Assembly: GCF_000308755.1 (NCBI RefSeq)
Contig: NZ_BAGF01000027.1
Span: 186,001 to 250,000 of the forward strand
Direction: 5' to 3'
Length of the DNA stretch: 64,000 nucleotides
DNA from: Nocardia pneumoniae NBRC 100136
GTDB lineage: Bacteria; Actinomycetota; Actinomycetes; Mycobacteriales; Mycobacteriaceae
Numbering within the stretch: the stretch's first letter is position 1; the number at the start of each line of letters is the position of its first letter. Both the position numbers and the translations under genes were made by a program. The notes under the pieces are model-generated. The model saw only the letters and a list, made by a program, of their open reading frames with translations. It searched no databases and was not told the DNA's origin. Positions 37,759-46,586 of this stretch are shown in pieces.

Positions 37759-40700
37759 ATGTCCCGCATTTTCCTGAGTCATTCGAGCCGGGATTCGCGG
37801 CAGGCGATCGCGGTGAAGCGGTGGCTGAGCCAGCGGGAACCCGCCGTGGAGAACGAGATCTTCCTGGACCTGGACCCGCGCACCGGTATCCGGCCGGGGG
37901 AACGCTGGAAGCAGGCGTTGCAGAAGGCGAACAGTCGATGCGAGGCGGTGCTGTGCCTGCTGTCGGCGCGGTGGGCGGCATCGCACGAATGCTTGACCGA
38001 GTTCCGGTATGCGGAAACGCTGAACAAGGCGATCCTCTGCGCCCGGCTCGAACCGGTACCGGATAGCGGCATCACCCGCGAATGGCAGCGCTGTGATCTG
38101 TTCGGCGCCGGTCCCACCACGGAGATCGCCCTCGATGACGGCGGTGAACCGGTGGTATTCACCACCGACGGCTTGCAGCGCCTCCTCGACGGGATACGCG
38201 CGTTGGGCATCGGGGCGCAGTACTTCCCGTGGCCGCCGCCGCAGGAGCCGGACCGGGCGCCCTACCGCGGATGGGCGCCACTCGAGGAGGCCGACGCCGC
38301 GGTCTTCTTCGGCCGCGACGCCCAGCTCGTGCGCGGCATGGACGCGCTGCGCGGAATGCGCGCCTCCGGGGTGCAGTCGCTGCTGGTGATCCTCGGCCCC
38401 TCCGGTGCAGGGAAGTCCTCGTTCCTGCGGGCCGGGCTGCTGCCGCGGCTGCGCCGCGACGACCACTCGTTCCTACCGCTGGGTATCGTCCGCCCGGAAC
38501 GGGCCGTACTCACCGGCGAACACGGCCTCGCCCGCGCCATTCATCGCCTGCGCACCGATCTGGGGTTGGACCGGCCGCTGCTGGGTGAGATCAAAGACGC
38601 CTGCCTCGCATCCGACGTCGAGCGGCTGCAAGGCTGGCTGGACCAGGCCCGGCAGGCAGCCCGCGACCGGCTGCCGGGTTCGGCCGCCGGAACTCCGCCG
38701 CCCTCCCTGATCCTGCCGCTCGATCAAGCCGAGGAACTCTTCAGCGCCGACGCCGGGCCACAGTCCCCGCGGTTCCTCGAATTGCTCGCCGCCCTGCTGG
38801 CCCGCAACACCGCGACCACCCCCGCCCTGATCGTGGCGGCCACCATCCGCGCCGACCGCTATGAGCCGTTGCAGACCGCACCGCAGCTGGCCGGGGTCCA
38901 GGCAATCGTGTTCGACGACCTCAAACCGATGCCGCCGGCGCAATTCAAGGAAGTCATCACCGGACCCGCCGAACGCGCCACCACGGCCGGTCGGCCGTTG
39001 ACCATCGAACCCGCCCTGGTCGACCGGCTCCTGGCCGACAGCGCCCAGGGTGCGGACACCCTGCCGCTGCTGGCCCTCACCCTCGAACACCTCTACTGCG
39101 ACTTCGGGGCCTGCGGGAACCTGACCCTGGCCCAGTACCAGGCGATGGGCGGAATGCCGCGGATCGTGCAGACCGAGATCGATGCCCTGCTCGACACCGA
39201 CCCCGTGAAACGAGCAGCCCAACTCGACATCCTGCACACCGCGTTCATCCCCTGGCTGGCCACGATCAACCCCGACAACGACCAGCCGATGCGCCGCCTG
39301 GCCCGCTGGAGCGACCTCCCTGCCGACAGCCGTCCCCTGATCGACGCGCTGGTGGAGAAACGATTGCTGGTCAAGGACATCCGCGACGGGCAGGTCGTGG
39401 TCGAGGTGGCCTTGGAGAGCCTGCTCCGTCAGTGGAACGAACTCGAAGGGTGGTTGGACACCGAAAGGCAAGACCTCAAGAACGCCGACACCCTCGAACG
39501 CGCCGCCGCCGACTGGGAGAACAACGACCGCCATGACGCGTGGCTGCTGCAGGACACCCGACTCGCCGACGCGGAAACCCTCGCCAGGAAGCCCGGCTTC
39601 CGCGACCGGCTCGAGCCGACCCGAGACTTCCTGCTCGCCTCCCGCACCCGCGAAAACAATCGCATCCACACGGAAAAGCAACGACAAGAAGCCGAGCTCC
39701 GCGCCGCCAAGGCTTTGGCGGCCACGGAGTCGCGGGCCAAACAAGAAGCCCAAACGCATGCGGCGGTGCTGCGGAAACGGACACATGTACTCCGCGGAGT
39801 CCTCGCCGTCACGCTCGTGATCGCGCTGGTGGCGGTGGTTGGCTGGGTGATAGCCCGCAGCGTAAGCATCGATGCGCAGCGCAGGTTCCTGGATGCCACC
39901 GGACTGAGGCTCGAGACGGAAGCGCAGGGCATGTTGGAGGGCACCCAACCTGGGGGTGACATCCGGGCCTTCCAAGAGCTACTTGCCGCCCAGTCGCTGA
40001 CGAATACACCGGACCCACGCTCTCTCTACGCCGCGGTGGCAAAGCGAGCGAACACGGTCAAGGTCATTGCGGTGCCACGAATCTCGATCGGAACAGCCCT
40101 GGCGTTGAGCGCCGACGGGAGTCGCATGGCATCACTCAGCAGCGATACGGGCCGGGTTGAAATCCGGGACGCGGACAGCGGAAAAGCCATCGGTGAACCG
40201 CTCACCGGCGCGCAGCGCAGGCTTCAGCGTGTCACGATAAGCCGCGACGGGAAACTCATCGCGGCGGGAGGCGTCGACGGCGAGGTTCTGGTCTGGGACG
40301 CACAAGCCGGTCAGCTGATGGGGCATGTCGCGCCGAGCAATTCGCGGAATGTGACGGCACTGCAATTCAGCCCCGATGGTCACCACCTGGCGTCTGGTGA
40401 CGCTGCCGGAATCATTCGCATCTGGGATCCAGCCACCGGTCGATCCATCGGCGAGCCATTGACTGTCGAACCGCTCCCGGACCAGCCGCCGGGAGTAGCG
40501 CAGGTGGCGTTCAGTCACGATGGACAGCTTCTCGCGGCAGGCGTCTCCGACAACTCCGTTCGGCTGTGGAACGCCGATACTCGTCAGCCGATCGCCCCGC
40601 CACTCACTGTCTCATTGCCACCCGGCCACCAACCGAATGTGCCCAGTCTGGTATTCAGCCCTGTCGGCCACCGTTTGGTTTCCGCGCACGGCGGCGGATT

Positions 40701-41982
40701 CATCGCCTTGTGGGACGCCGACGCGGGTCGGCCTATCGGCCAACCGGTGAACGCCGACCGAATTGCCGTAGCTGGTCTGGCGTTCAGTCCGGACGGACGT
40801 CACATTGTCTCCGGCGGTGAAGACGGAACCCTCCGCCTGTGGAATGGTGACACCATCCAGCCCGTCGGCCAACCACTGCGCGGCCACACCGCCCAAGTGG
40901 CCGGTGTCGCGTTCAGCGTAGACGGCAGTCGCATCTCCACCGCGGGTTTGGACGGAACAATCCGATGGTGGAATGCGGATGAAGTTCGGCCGCTTATCGC
41001 ATTGAGCGATCTTCGAGGCACCGTATTCAGCAGCGACCGGACTCGCATCGCGATATTCGGACCAGGCGGCACAGTAGATGTGCGGAACGCGGCGACCGGG
41101 GCGCCCATGAGCCCACCACTCACCGGCCACAAAGGTGCGTTCAGCGGTGTGTTCAGCCCTGATGGGCACCGCATGGCAACCGTCGACGACGACGAAGCGC
41201 TTCGACTCTGGAACGCTGATACCGGCGAGCGGACTCTACGTGTGGATACCGGACACGACGCTGTCAACGGGGTTGCGTTCAGCCCCGACGGTCAGCGCGT
41301 CGCCACATCCGGTTCAGATGGAATACGGATATGGGATGCCCGTCAAGGCCAGTTGGTGACGCACATGAAAGAAGCATTTCCGGTATTCGCTATAACTTTC
41401 AGCCCCGATGGCAAGCGGATCGTCGCCTCGGTCGGCCGGACTGTCCGACAATTGGACGCCCGTACCGGCGACCAGATCAGCGACCTCAGTGGGCACAATT
41501 CCGTCTCGTATGACATCGTCTTCAGTCCCGACCGCCGCCGCATCGCGACCATCGGTCAAGACGGGACTGTCCGGCTGTGGAATGCCGAGGACGGGAAACC
41601 TCTGAGAACGCTGCCTGGTCACCAAAAGCAGGTGACGAGCGTGGCCTTCAGCCCTGACGGCCATCGGCTGGTCTCCGGCGACGGATCCGGAACCTTTCGC
41701 CTGTGGAATCCCGAGACGGGCGAACCTACTGGCGCCGTCGTCGGCGCGCATGACGATGTCCTGATCGGGCTGTCGTTCAGTCCCGACGGACAGCGCGTCG
41801 TTTCCGCCAGCTACGACGACACGGTGCGGGTCTGGCCCGCGCACGCGACCCCGGCGGATCTCTGCCACAAGCTCGCCGCCAATATGAGCCGCAAGCAGTG
41901 GCGCAACTGGGTGTCGCCCAAGATCGACTACATCAAAGCCTGTCCTGAGCTGCCTCTCGCACCGGATGACGGTGCGCGCTGA
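37759..41982 (+). CDS. TIR-nSTAND NTPase-WD40 protein, probable conflict/defence sensor
   Basis: A 1407-residue multidomain protein. Residues 2-100 are a TIR domain (RIFLSHSSRDS at 3-13; SxxCxxE at 75-81, with Glu81 the likely NADase residue). A STAND-type P-loop NTPase follows: Walker A GPSGAGKSS at 213-221, Walker B LILPLDQAEE at 317-326. A winged-helix-like and helical part leads to a coiled coil near 630-675 and one membrane helix near 677-700 (VLRGVLAVTLVIALVAVVGW). Fourteen WD40 repeats fill about 765-1380, enough for two seven-bladed propellers. The start ATG is 198 bases after the SLATT-like gene. TIR-STAND-repeat proteins are immune-type sensors in which ligand binding to the repeats triggers NAD+ use. 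All key residues are present; the ligand is unknown. Confidence 0.93.
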   Translation: MSRIFLSHSSRDSRQAIAVKRWLSQREPAVENEIFLDLDPRTGIRPGERWKQALQKANSRCEAVLCLLSARWAASHECLTEFRYAETLNKAILCARLEPVPDSGITREWQRCDLFGAGPTTEIALDDGGEPVVFTTDGLQRLLDGIRALGIGAQYFPWPPPQEPDRAPYRGWAPLEEADAAVFFGRDAQLVRGMDALRGMRASGVQSLLVILGPSGAGKSSFLRAGLLPRLRRDDHSFLPLGIVRPERAVLTGEHGLARAIHRLRTDLGLDRPLLGEIKDACLASDVERLQGWLDQARQAARDRLPGSAAGTPPPSLILPLDQAEELFSADAGPQSPRFLELLAALLARNTATTPALIVAATIRADRYEPLQTAPQLAGVQAIVFDDLKPMPPAQFKEVITGPAERATTAGRPLTIEPALVDRLLADSAQGADTLPLLALTLEHLYCDFGACGNLTLAQYQAMGGMPRIVQTEIDALLDTDPVKRAAQLDILHTAFIPWLATINPDNDQPMRRLARWSDLPADSRPLIDALVEKRLLVKDIRDGQVVVEVALESLLRQWNELEGWLDTERQDLKNADTLERAAADWENNDRHDAWLLQDTRLADAETLARKPGFRDRLEPTRDFLLASRTRENNRIHTEKQRQEAELRAAKALAATESRAKQEAQTHAAVLRKRTHVLRGVLAVTLVIALVAVVGWVIARSVSIDAQRRFLDATGLRLETEAQGMLEGTQPGGDIRAFQELLAAQSLTNTPDPRSLYAAVAKRANTVKVIAVPRISIGTALALSADGSRMASLSSDTGRVEIRDADSGKAIGEPLTGAQRRLQRVTISRDGKLIAAGGVDGEVLVWDAQAGQLMGHVAPSNSRNVTALQFSPDGHHLASGDAAGIIRIWDPATGRSIGEPLTVEPLPDQPPGVAQVAFSHDGQLLAAGVSDNSVRLWNADTRQPIAPPLTVSLPPGHQPNVPSLVFSPVGHRLVSAHGGGFIALWDADAGRPIGQPVNADRIAVAGLAFSPDGRHIVSGGEDGTLRLWNGDTIQPVGQPLRGHTAQVAGVAFSVDGSRISTAGLDGTIRWWNADEVRPLIALSDLRGTVFSSDRTRIAIFGPGGTVDVRNAATGAPMSPPLTGHKGAFSGVFSPDGHRMATVDDDEALRLWNADTGERTLRVDTGHDAVNGVAFSPDGQRVATSGSDGIRIWDARQGQLVTHMKEAFPVFAITFSPDGKRIVASVGRTVRQLDARTGDQISDLSGHNSVSYDIVFSPDRRRIATIGQDGTVRLWNAEDGKPLRTLPGHQKQVTSVAFSPDGHRLVSGDGSGTFRLWNPETGEPTGAVVGAHDDVLIGLSFSPDGQRVVSASYDDTVRVWPAHATPADLCHKLAANMSRKQWRNWVSPKIDYIKACPELPLAPDDGAR

Positions 41983-41991
41983 ACAGCGCGC
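41974..41991. terminator. Hairpin overlapping the TIR-nSTAND stop codon
   Basis: GCGCGCT-GAAC-AGCGCGC, a perfect 7-bp stem with a 4-base loop, spans the TGA. It has no T-tract. It lies between convergent genes and may stop transcription in both directions. Confidence 0.4.
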
Positions 41992-42055
41992 CCACAGGTT
42001 GAATCTTCTTCGGATCTGTCGGAGAGCGCCTGCCTGGCCGAGTTCCGCTGGTCCG

Positions 42056-42508
42056 CTACACCGGAAGGGACCGCAGCGAGCTGAGCGTGCCCGCCAAGGC
42101 GCGGGCCGCTTCGGCGCCCTTGGTGACGAAGTGCTCGGTGAAGTACGTGACGTGCTCGCTGTGCTCGTGGAAGTGGTGCGGTGTGAGCACCACCGAGAAC
42201 ACCGGCACGTCGGTGTCCAGCTGGACCCGCATCAGCCCGTCGATCACCGCCGAGGCGACGAAGTCGTGCCGGTAGATCCCGCCGTCCACGACCAGCGCGG
42301 ACGCCACGATCGCCGCGTACCGCCCGGAGTGCGCCAGACGCTTGGCGTGCAGCGGGATCTCGAAGGCGCCCGGCACTTCGTACACGTCGACGGTGGCGGG
42401 GTCGAAGCCGAGGTCGGTGTATTCGGCGAGGAAGCCCTCGTACGCCTTGCCGACGATCGAGCTGTGCCAGCTGGCACGGATGAACGCGATGGAGCCGGAT
42501 GTTCTCAT
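42056..42508 (-). CDS. ribH2: 6,7-dimethyl-8-ribityllumazine synthase, RibH2 type
   Basis: A 150-residue enzyme that joins the pyrimidine intermediate and dihydroxybutanone phosphate in riboflavin synthesis. VYEVPGAFEIPLHAKRLAHSG is the family hallmark. The segment GGIYRHDFVASAVIDGLM and the following SVVLTPHHFHEHSEH match the Brucella-type RibH2 (type II, decameric) rather than the usual actinobacterial RibH, which has GxTxHFE. It is not near other rib genes; the ATG is 9 bases after the upstream lipase stop, so it is the last gene of a hydrolase operon. It may be a second, differently regulated lumazine synthase, or have a flavin-binding role. Confidence 0.9.
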   Translation of the reverse strand: MRTSGSIAFIRASWHSSIVGKAYEGFLAEYTDLGFDPATVDVYEVPGAFEIPLHAKRLAHSGRYAAIVASALVVDGGIYRHDFVASAVIDGLMRVQLDTDVPVFSVVLTPHHFHEHSEHVTYFTEHFVTKGAEAARALAGTLSSLRSLPV

Positions 42509-42517
42509 GCCGGGATA

Positions 42518-43414
42518 CTACTGGCCGGTAATGTGCGCTTCCAGCCAGCCGACCACATCGTCGAGCACCTTCTCCTGCTCCGGCTCGTTGAACACCTCGT
42601 GGTAGAGACCCTCGTAGCGGATCACCGTGAGGTCCGTCGAGCCCGCGCCCCGCTCGATGAGATCCGAACTGGACGGCGCGGCGATCGCGTCGGCGGTGCC
42701 GTGCAGCACCAGCACCGGCACGGTGAGCTTCGCCAGCCGCGCCTTGACCGTGTTGGTCGCGTTCAGCATCTCGGCGCCGGTGCGGGCGGGCAGCATCCCC
42801 CGGTAGACCAGCGGATCGTTGTCGTAGGCGGCGACGACTGCGGGATCACGGCTGATCTGCGACGAATCCAGTTTGAGCACACCGAGATTCGGGGTGAACC
42901 TGCTCAGCACCGGCGCGAGCATGCGCTGTAGCGGGTTGCCCACCGGAATGTCCAGTGGCGGCGCGGACAGCACGATGCCCGCCACGTCGATCGGCGCCCG
43001 GGTCGCCAGGTACAGCACGATCAGACTGCCCATCGAGTGCGCGACCAGGAACCGCGGTACCCCGGGCTGCTCGCGGCCCGCGATGGACAGCATGGCGGCG
43101 ACGTTGTCGGCGGCGCCCTCCATCGAGCCGATATTGGCCTTGCCGCCCGCCGACTTGCCGTGGCCGATGTGGTCCAGCGCGTAGACCGCGAAACCGGCGC
43201 CGACCAGGCGCTGACCGACGTGAGCGTAACGGCCGGAGTGCTCGGCCACCCCGTGCACCAGGACGATCACGCCGCGCGCCGCCCCGTCGGGCAGCCACGC
43301 GCGCCATGCGACCCCGCTGCCGGCGCCGTCGAACTCGCCGGACTCGGTGCGGATCGCGGGAGCGGCGGGCGGCTCGGTCGGCGTGGCATCGCGCGCCGTC
43401 GGCTCGGTCGTCAT
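42518..43414 (-). CDS. Monoacylglycerol lipase-like alpha/beta hydrolase
   Basis: A 298-residue serine hydrolase resembling M. tuberculosis Rv0183. HGVAEHSGRYAHVGQRL near residue 54 is the hallmark of monoglyceride lipases, DHIGHGKS lies near 81, the nucleophile Ser127 is in VAHSMGS, and the acid and base lie in HGTADAIAAP and LYHEVFNEP. The substrate is probably monoacylglycerol, in host or stored lipid. The ATG overlaps the stop of the M20 peptidase gene (ATGA), so translation is coupled, and RibH2 follows 9 bases later. No signal peptide is seen; the product may be cytoplasmic or loosely cell-associated. Confidence 0.93.
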   Translation of the reverse strand: MTTEPTARDATPTEPPAAPAIRTESGEFDGAGSGVAWRAWLPDGAARGVIVLVHGVAEHSGRYAHVGQRLVGAGFAVYALDHIGHGKSAGGKANIGSMEGAADNVAAMLSIAGREQPGVPRFLVAHSMGSLIVLYLATRAPIDVAGIVLSAPPLDIPVGNPLQRMLAPVLSRFTPNLGVLKLDSSQISRDPAVVAAYDNDPLVYRGMLPARTGAEMLNATNTVKARLAKLTVPVLVLHGTADAIAAPSSSDLIERGAGSTDLTVIRYEGLYHEVFNEPEQEKVLDDVVGWLEAHITGQ

Positions 43415-44781
43415 GCGTCGGCTCCTGACGTCGGTGGCACGCTGGTCGCCGCGAAGTGCTCGATCAGCCGCCGGTTGAACTCGATGAGTCGAGCGTAGTT
43501 GACCCGGGAAAGACGCTCGTCGGTTCCGTGAATCGAGGCCAGATCGCGCTCGTCGAGCACGATCGGGGCGAAATTGCACCGGGTGGCGGCCAAGTCGTCG
43601 TAGTGCCTGGAGTCGGTCGCGCCCGGCACGATGCCGGTGGTCACCGCTATCCCCGGAACGACGGTGCGCGCGAGATCCGCGATCACGTCGAACGCGGGAC
43701 CGGGGCCGGTGATGCGCGACGGCTCCGCCGACATCCCCACCAGCTCGAATCGGATCTCCTTGTCCCGCACTACCTTTCGGCAGTGCGCCAGTACCGACGC
43801 CACCGAGTCGCCCGGCAGGATGCGAAAGTTCACCAACGCCTCGGCGTGCTGCGGCAGCACGTTCGCCCGCACCCCGCCGCGGATCACCGTGGGCGCGGCG
43901 GTGGTGCGCACGAGCGCCTCGGTCTGCGGCCGGGCCGCCATCACGCGGGTGATCACCGGCGCCGCGACGCGCGCGAGACCGAGCAGGCGCCGACGCGGTT
44001 CCGGCAGGATCTCCCGCAACCTGGCCAGCATGTCCGCGATCACCGGCGTCAGGCGCAGCGGCATCGGGTGGTCTTGGATCCGGCCCACCGCGCGCGCGAT
44101 CCGGCCGACCGCGGTCTGCTTGCCCGGCATGGACGAATGCCCGCCCACCTCGGTGACCGACAGCCGGACGGTCGCGTAACCCTTCTCGCCGAGCATGATC
44201 GTCGCCACCGGTTGCCGCACCCCCTCGACGACGCCGGCGGTGATCACGCCGCCCTCGTCGAGCAGCAGGTCCGCGTGCACGCCCGCCTGCCGCAGATGCT
44301 CGGCCATGCGCTCGGCGCCGTCCCCGCCGAAGACCTCCTCGTCGTGCCCGAACGCCAGATACACCGTGTACCGGGGCCGCAGGCCCGCCGCGAGGGCCGA
44401 CTCGACCGCGTCCAGGATGGCCAGCACGCGGCTCTTGTCATCGATCGCGCCGCGGCCCCAGATGTATTCGTCGTCGACCACGCCCGCGAACGGCGGATGG
44501 GTCCAGCGCTGCGGGTCGTCCACCGGCACCACGTCCTGGTGCGCGAGCAGGATCGCGGCCACCCGGCCCGGTTCGCTGCCTGCCCACTGGTAGAGCCTGC
44601 TATGGCCGAACCGTTGGAGTTCGAGTTCGGCGTGCACCCGCGGGAAGGACTGCCGGAGGTGGGCGTCGAGGCGCTCGAACGCGGCGTCGTCGGCGTCGCG
44701 CGGGTCGTCGGTGGACACGGTCGCGCACCGCAGTGCGGCGGCGAGGCGTTCGGCGGTCGGGTCGTCGACGGGGTCCGTCAT
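43411..44781 (-). CDS. M20-family metallopeptidase/amidohydrolase (PM20D1/carboxypeptidase S-like)
   Basis: A 456-residue di-zinc peptidase or N-acyl amino acid hydrolase. Metal-site motifs are clear: LLAHQDVVPV with His and Asp, WGRGAIDDKS with Asp, AFGHDEEVFGG with the catalytic and metal Glu, and the late SIHGTDERL with the last His. The central dimerisation domain begins at GYATVRLSVTEVGGHSSMPGK. The pattern resembles PM20D1 and carboxypeptidase S, which act on N-acyl amino acids or dipeptides. The ATG overlaps the CocE-like stop (ATGA), and its own stop overlaps the lipase start, so it is the centre of a coupled operon. Confidence 0.93.
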   Translation of the reverse strand: MTDPVDDPTAERLAAALRCATVSTDDPRDADDAAFERLDAHLRQSFPRVHAELELQRFGHSRLYQWAGSEPGRVAAILLAHQDVVPVDDPQRWTHPPFAGVVDDEYIWGRGAIDDKSRVLAILDAVESALAAGLRPRYTVYLAFGHDEEVFGGDGAERMAEHLRQAGVHADLLLDEGGVITAGVVEGVRQPVATIMLGEKGYATVRLSVTEVGGHSSMPGKQTAVGRIARAVGRIQDHPMPLRLTPVIADMLARLREILPEPRRRLLGLARVAAPVITRVMAARPQTEALVRTTAAPTVIRGGVRANVLPQHAEALVNFRILPGDSVASVLAHCRKVVRDKEIRFELVGMSAEPSRITGPGPAFDVIADLARTVVPGIAVTTGIVPGATDSRHYDDLAATRCNFAPIVLDERDLASIHGTDERLSRVNYARLIEFNRRLIEHFAATSVPPTSGADA

Positions 44782-46445
44782 CGGGTACCGGTGCGGTTCG
44801 GCAAAGTCATGGACACCGTTGCATTGTTCAACATGTCGGGATCGAGGGCGATCGTCTTCTCGTTTCGCCACTTCACGATGCCCTCGGTGAGTCCGCCGGG
44901 CAGGTCGGGCTGCCGCGTGCCGGTCAACAGCGGCAGCTCGACATTCGCCGCGGCGACGGTGACCGGGGCGAAGGCGGGGGAGTGCGACCACACGTCGTCG
45001 ATCACGTCGGTGACGCGCACGCCGATCCGGTGTCCGGCCGCGATCGGCCAGTCCTGGGCGAGCAACCGGACCTCTGCGGTGTCGGCGACGGGGGCGATGC
45101 CGCGTGTGATGACGGTGGCGCGCAGGTCGGGCGCGATGTCGTAGAGCTCGACGGCGACGGTGGCGGTGGGCGGGCCGCTCAACCGCAGCGTCGCGGTGGG
45201 GATGCCGGACAGGTGCTGGTCTTGCGCCAGTGGCGCGGACACCGACCAGATCTCGCGGTCGAGTCCTGGGACGAGGCCGCGGTCGGTGTAGTGGCCGGGC
45301 CGCAGCTGGACCGAGACCCGCTGCGCGTCGGCGGGCGGCCACGCGGTCTCCGCGCGCCAGCGGCCGTCGAACTGGCCGACGGTGATCCTCGGTCCGGGGA
45401 TTTCGACGTCACGGCCCGCCACGTGTTTGTCGAAGAACGCTAGGAGTTCGGTGTCGAAATGCGGTGTGCCGCATTTGTCGTTGCAGGTGCGGTGGCCCCA
45501 TTGACCGAACCAGGCCCGGTGCGCACCGGGGCCGAGGCCGTTCCACAGGTCGAACACCCGGTAGGCGCGGGTGTTGTAGTCGACGAAGCCTTGACCGAGA
45601 AACAGCGGAATCGTGTTGCCGCGCAGGGGCGCGACGAGATCACGATCCCGCCAGAAGGCGGTGTCGGGGGCGTGATCGCCGATTTCCGTCAAGTAGCGCT
45701 GATAGCACTGCCACGGCAATTGCGTGGCGTTGGACCGGTATTCGCCGCTGTCCTCCGGCCGCGGCGGTGTCGACGCGATGAGCAGATGCTCCAAACCGGC
45801 GAAATCGGCTGGGCGCACGCCCCTTTCGGTGATCGGCTTCCCGGAGAACTTCCACGAGATGCCCTGCATGTACAGGTAGGAGTACGGGTCGACGACCGGC
45901 TCGAACGCGGCGACCGCCGCGAGGCCCTCCGGCTCGGCGGCCAGGCCCATCAGCCCGGTCCACCCCTCGTAGGAGACGCCGAACATGCCCACCTTCCCGG
46001 TGGACCACGGCTGCCCGGCCGCCCACTCCACCGCGGCCGCGACGTCGGCGCGCTCGCCGGGGCCGCCGAAATCCGGGCAGCCGTCGGAGCCGCCGAACCC
46101 GCGCAGGTCCACGATGACGTAGGTGTAGCCCGCGGCCAGGAACAGGTCGGCGCTGAGGTTGTCGGTGGACGGGCCGCCGGTCGGGCGTGGCTCGCTCAGG
46201 TAGGCCAGATGCGCGCGGTACGGGCTGACGGTGAGGATGACGGGAGTGCGGGTGTCCTCGGACATCCCCGCCGGACGCAGAATGTCGGCGTGCAGCCGGG
46301 TGCCGTCCTTGCCGTCGATGAACGCCTGCGTCCACTGGTAGGGCGCCCGGAGCGGCTCGGCGTGCGCCGTAACCGGGGTGATGGCTCCGAGCAGGAGCAG
46401 CAGCCCGCACAGGGCGCGCAGCAGGACGGGTCGTTCGATCACCAT
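44778..46445 (-). CDS. Exported CocE/NonD-family X-Pro dipeptidyl-peptidase-like hydrolase
   Basis: A 555-residue serine hydrolase with a Sec signal peptide (LLRALCGLLLLLGAITPVTAHA, cleavage near residue 29). The alpha/beta domain has YVIVDLRGFGGSDG, the elbow GVSYEGWTG with the nucleophilic serine, LGQGFVDYNT (acid region) and the FGQWGHRTC histidine. A C-terminal jelly-roll domain begins near ETAWPPADAQRVSVQL, as in CocE and PepX. Likely substrates are esters or proline-containing peptides outside the cell. It is the first gene of a four-gene operon (CocE, M20, lipase, RibH2) 142 bases after the kinase gene on the same strand. Start ATG at 46445. Confidence 0.92.
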   Translation of the reverse strand: MVIERPVLLRALCGLLLLLGAITPVTAHAEPLRAPYQWTQAFIDGKDGTRLHADILRPAGMSEDTRTPVILTVSPYRAHLAYLSEPRPTGGPSTDNLSADLFLAAGYTYVIVDLRGFGGSDGCPDFGGPGERADVAAAVEWAAGQPWSTGKVGMFGVSYEGWTGLMGLAAEPEGLAAVAAFEPVVDPYSYLYMQGISWKFSGKPITERGVRPADFAGLEHLLIASTPPRPEDSGEYRSNATQLPWQCYQRYLTEIGDHAPDTAFWRDRDLVAPLRGNTIPLFLGQGFVDYNTRAYRVFDLWNGLGPGAHRAWFGQWGHRTCNDKCGTPHFDTELLAFFDKHVAGRDVEIPGPRITVGQFDGRWRAETAWPPADAQRVSVQLRPGHYTDRGLVPGLDREIWSVSAPLAQDQHLSGIPTATLRLSGPPTATVAVELYDIAPDLRATVITRGIAPVADTAEVRLLAQDWPIAAGHRIGVRVTDVIDDVWSHSPAFAPVTVAAANVELPLLTGTRQPDLPGGLTEGIVKWRNEKTIALDPDMLNNATVSMTLPNRTGTR

Positions 46446-46586
46446 TGGACTATCGAGTTTGCCCGGACAGTCGTCCAGCCCCCGGAACCGGGGTGGTCGG
46501 CCGGTGGCGGCGGCGCGCCCGGATGCACGCTGCGCGACAAGCCGCGCCGAGACAGAACTGAACGAGAAAGGGAAACGCCGGAGCGG

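Noticed and set aside
38473..39975. A 500-residue minus-strand frame inside the TIR-nSTAND gene
   Set aside because: The plus strand carries Walker A, Walker B and STAND motifs; the minus frame is low-complexity and without homology.
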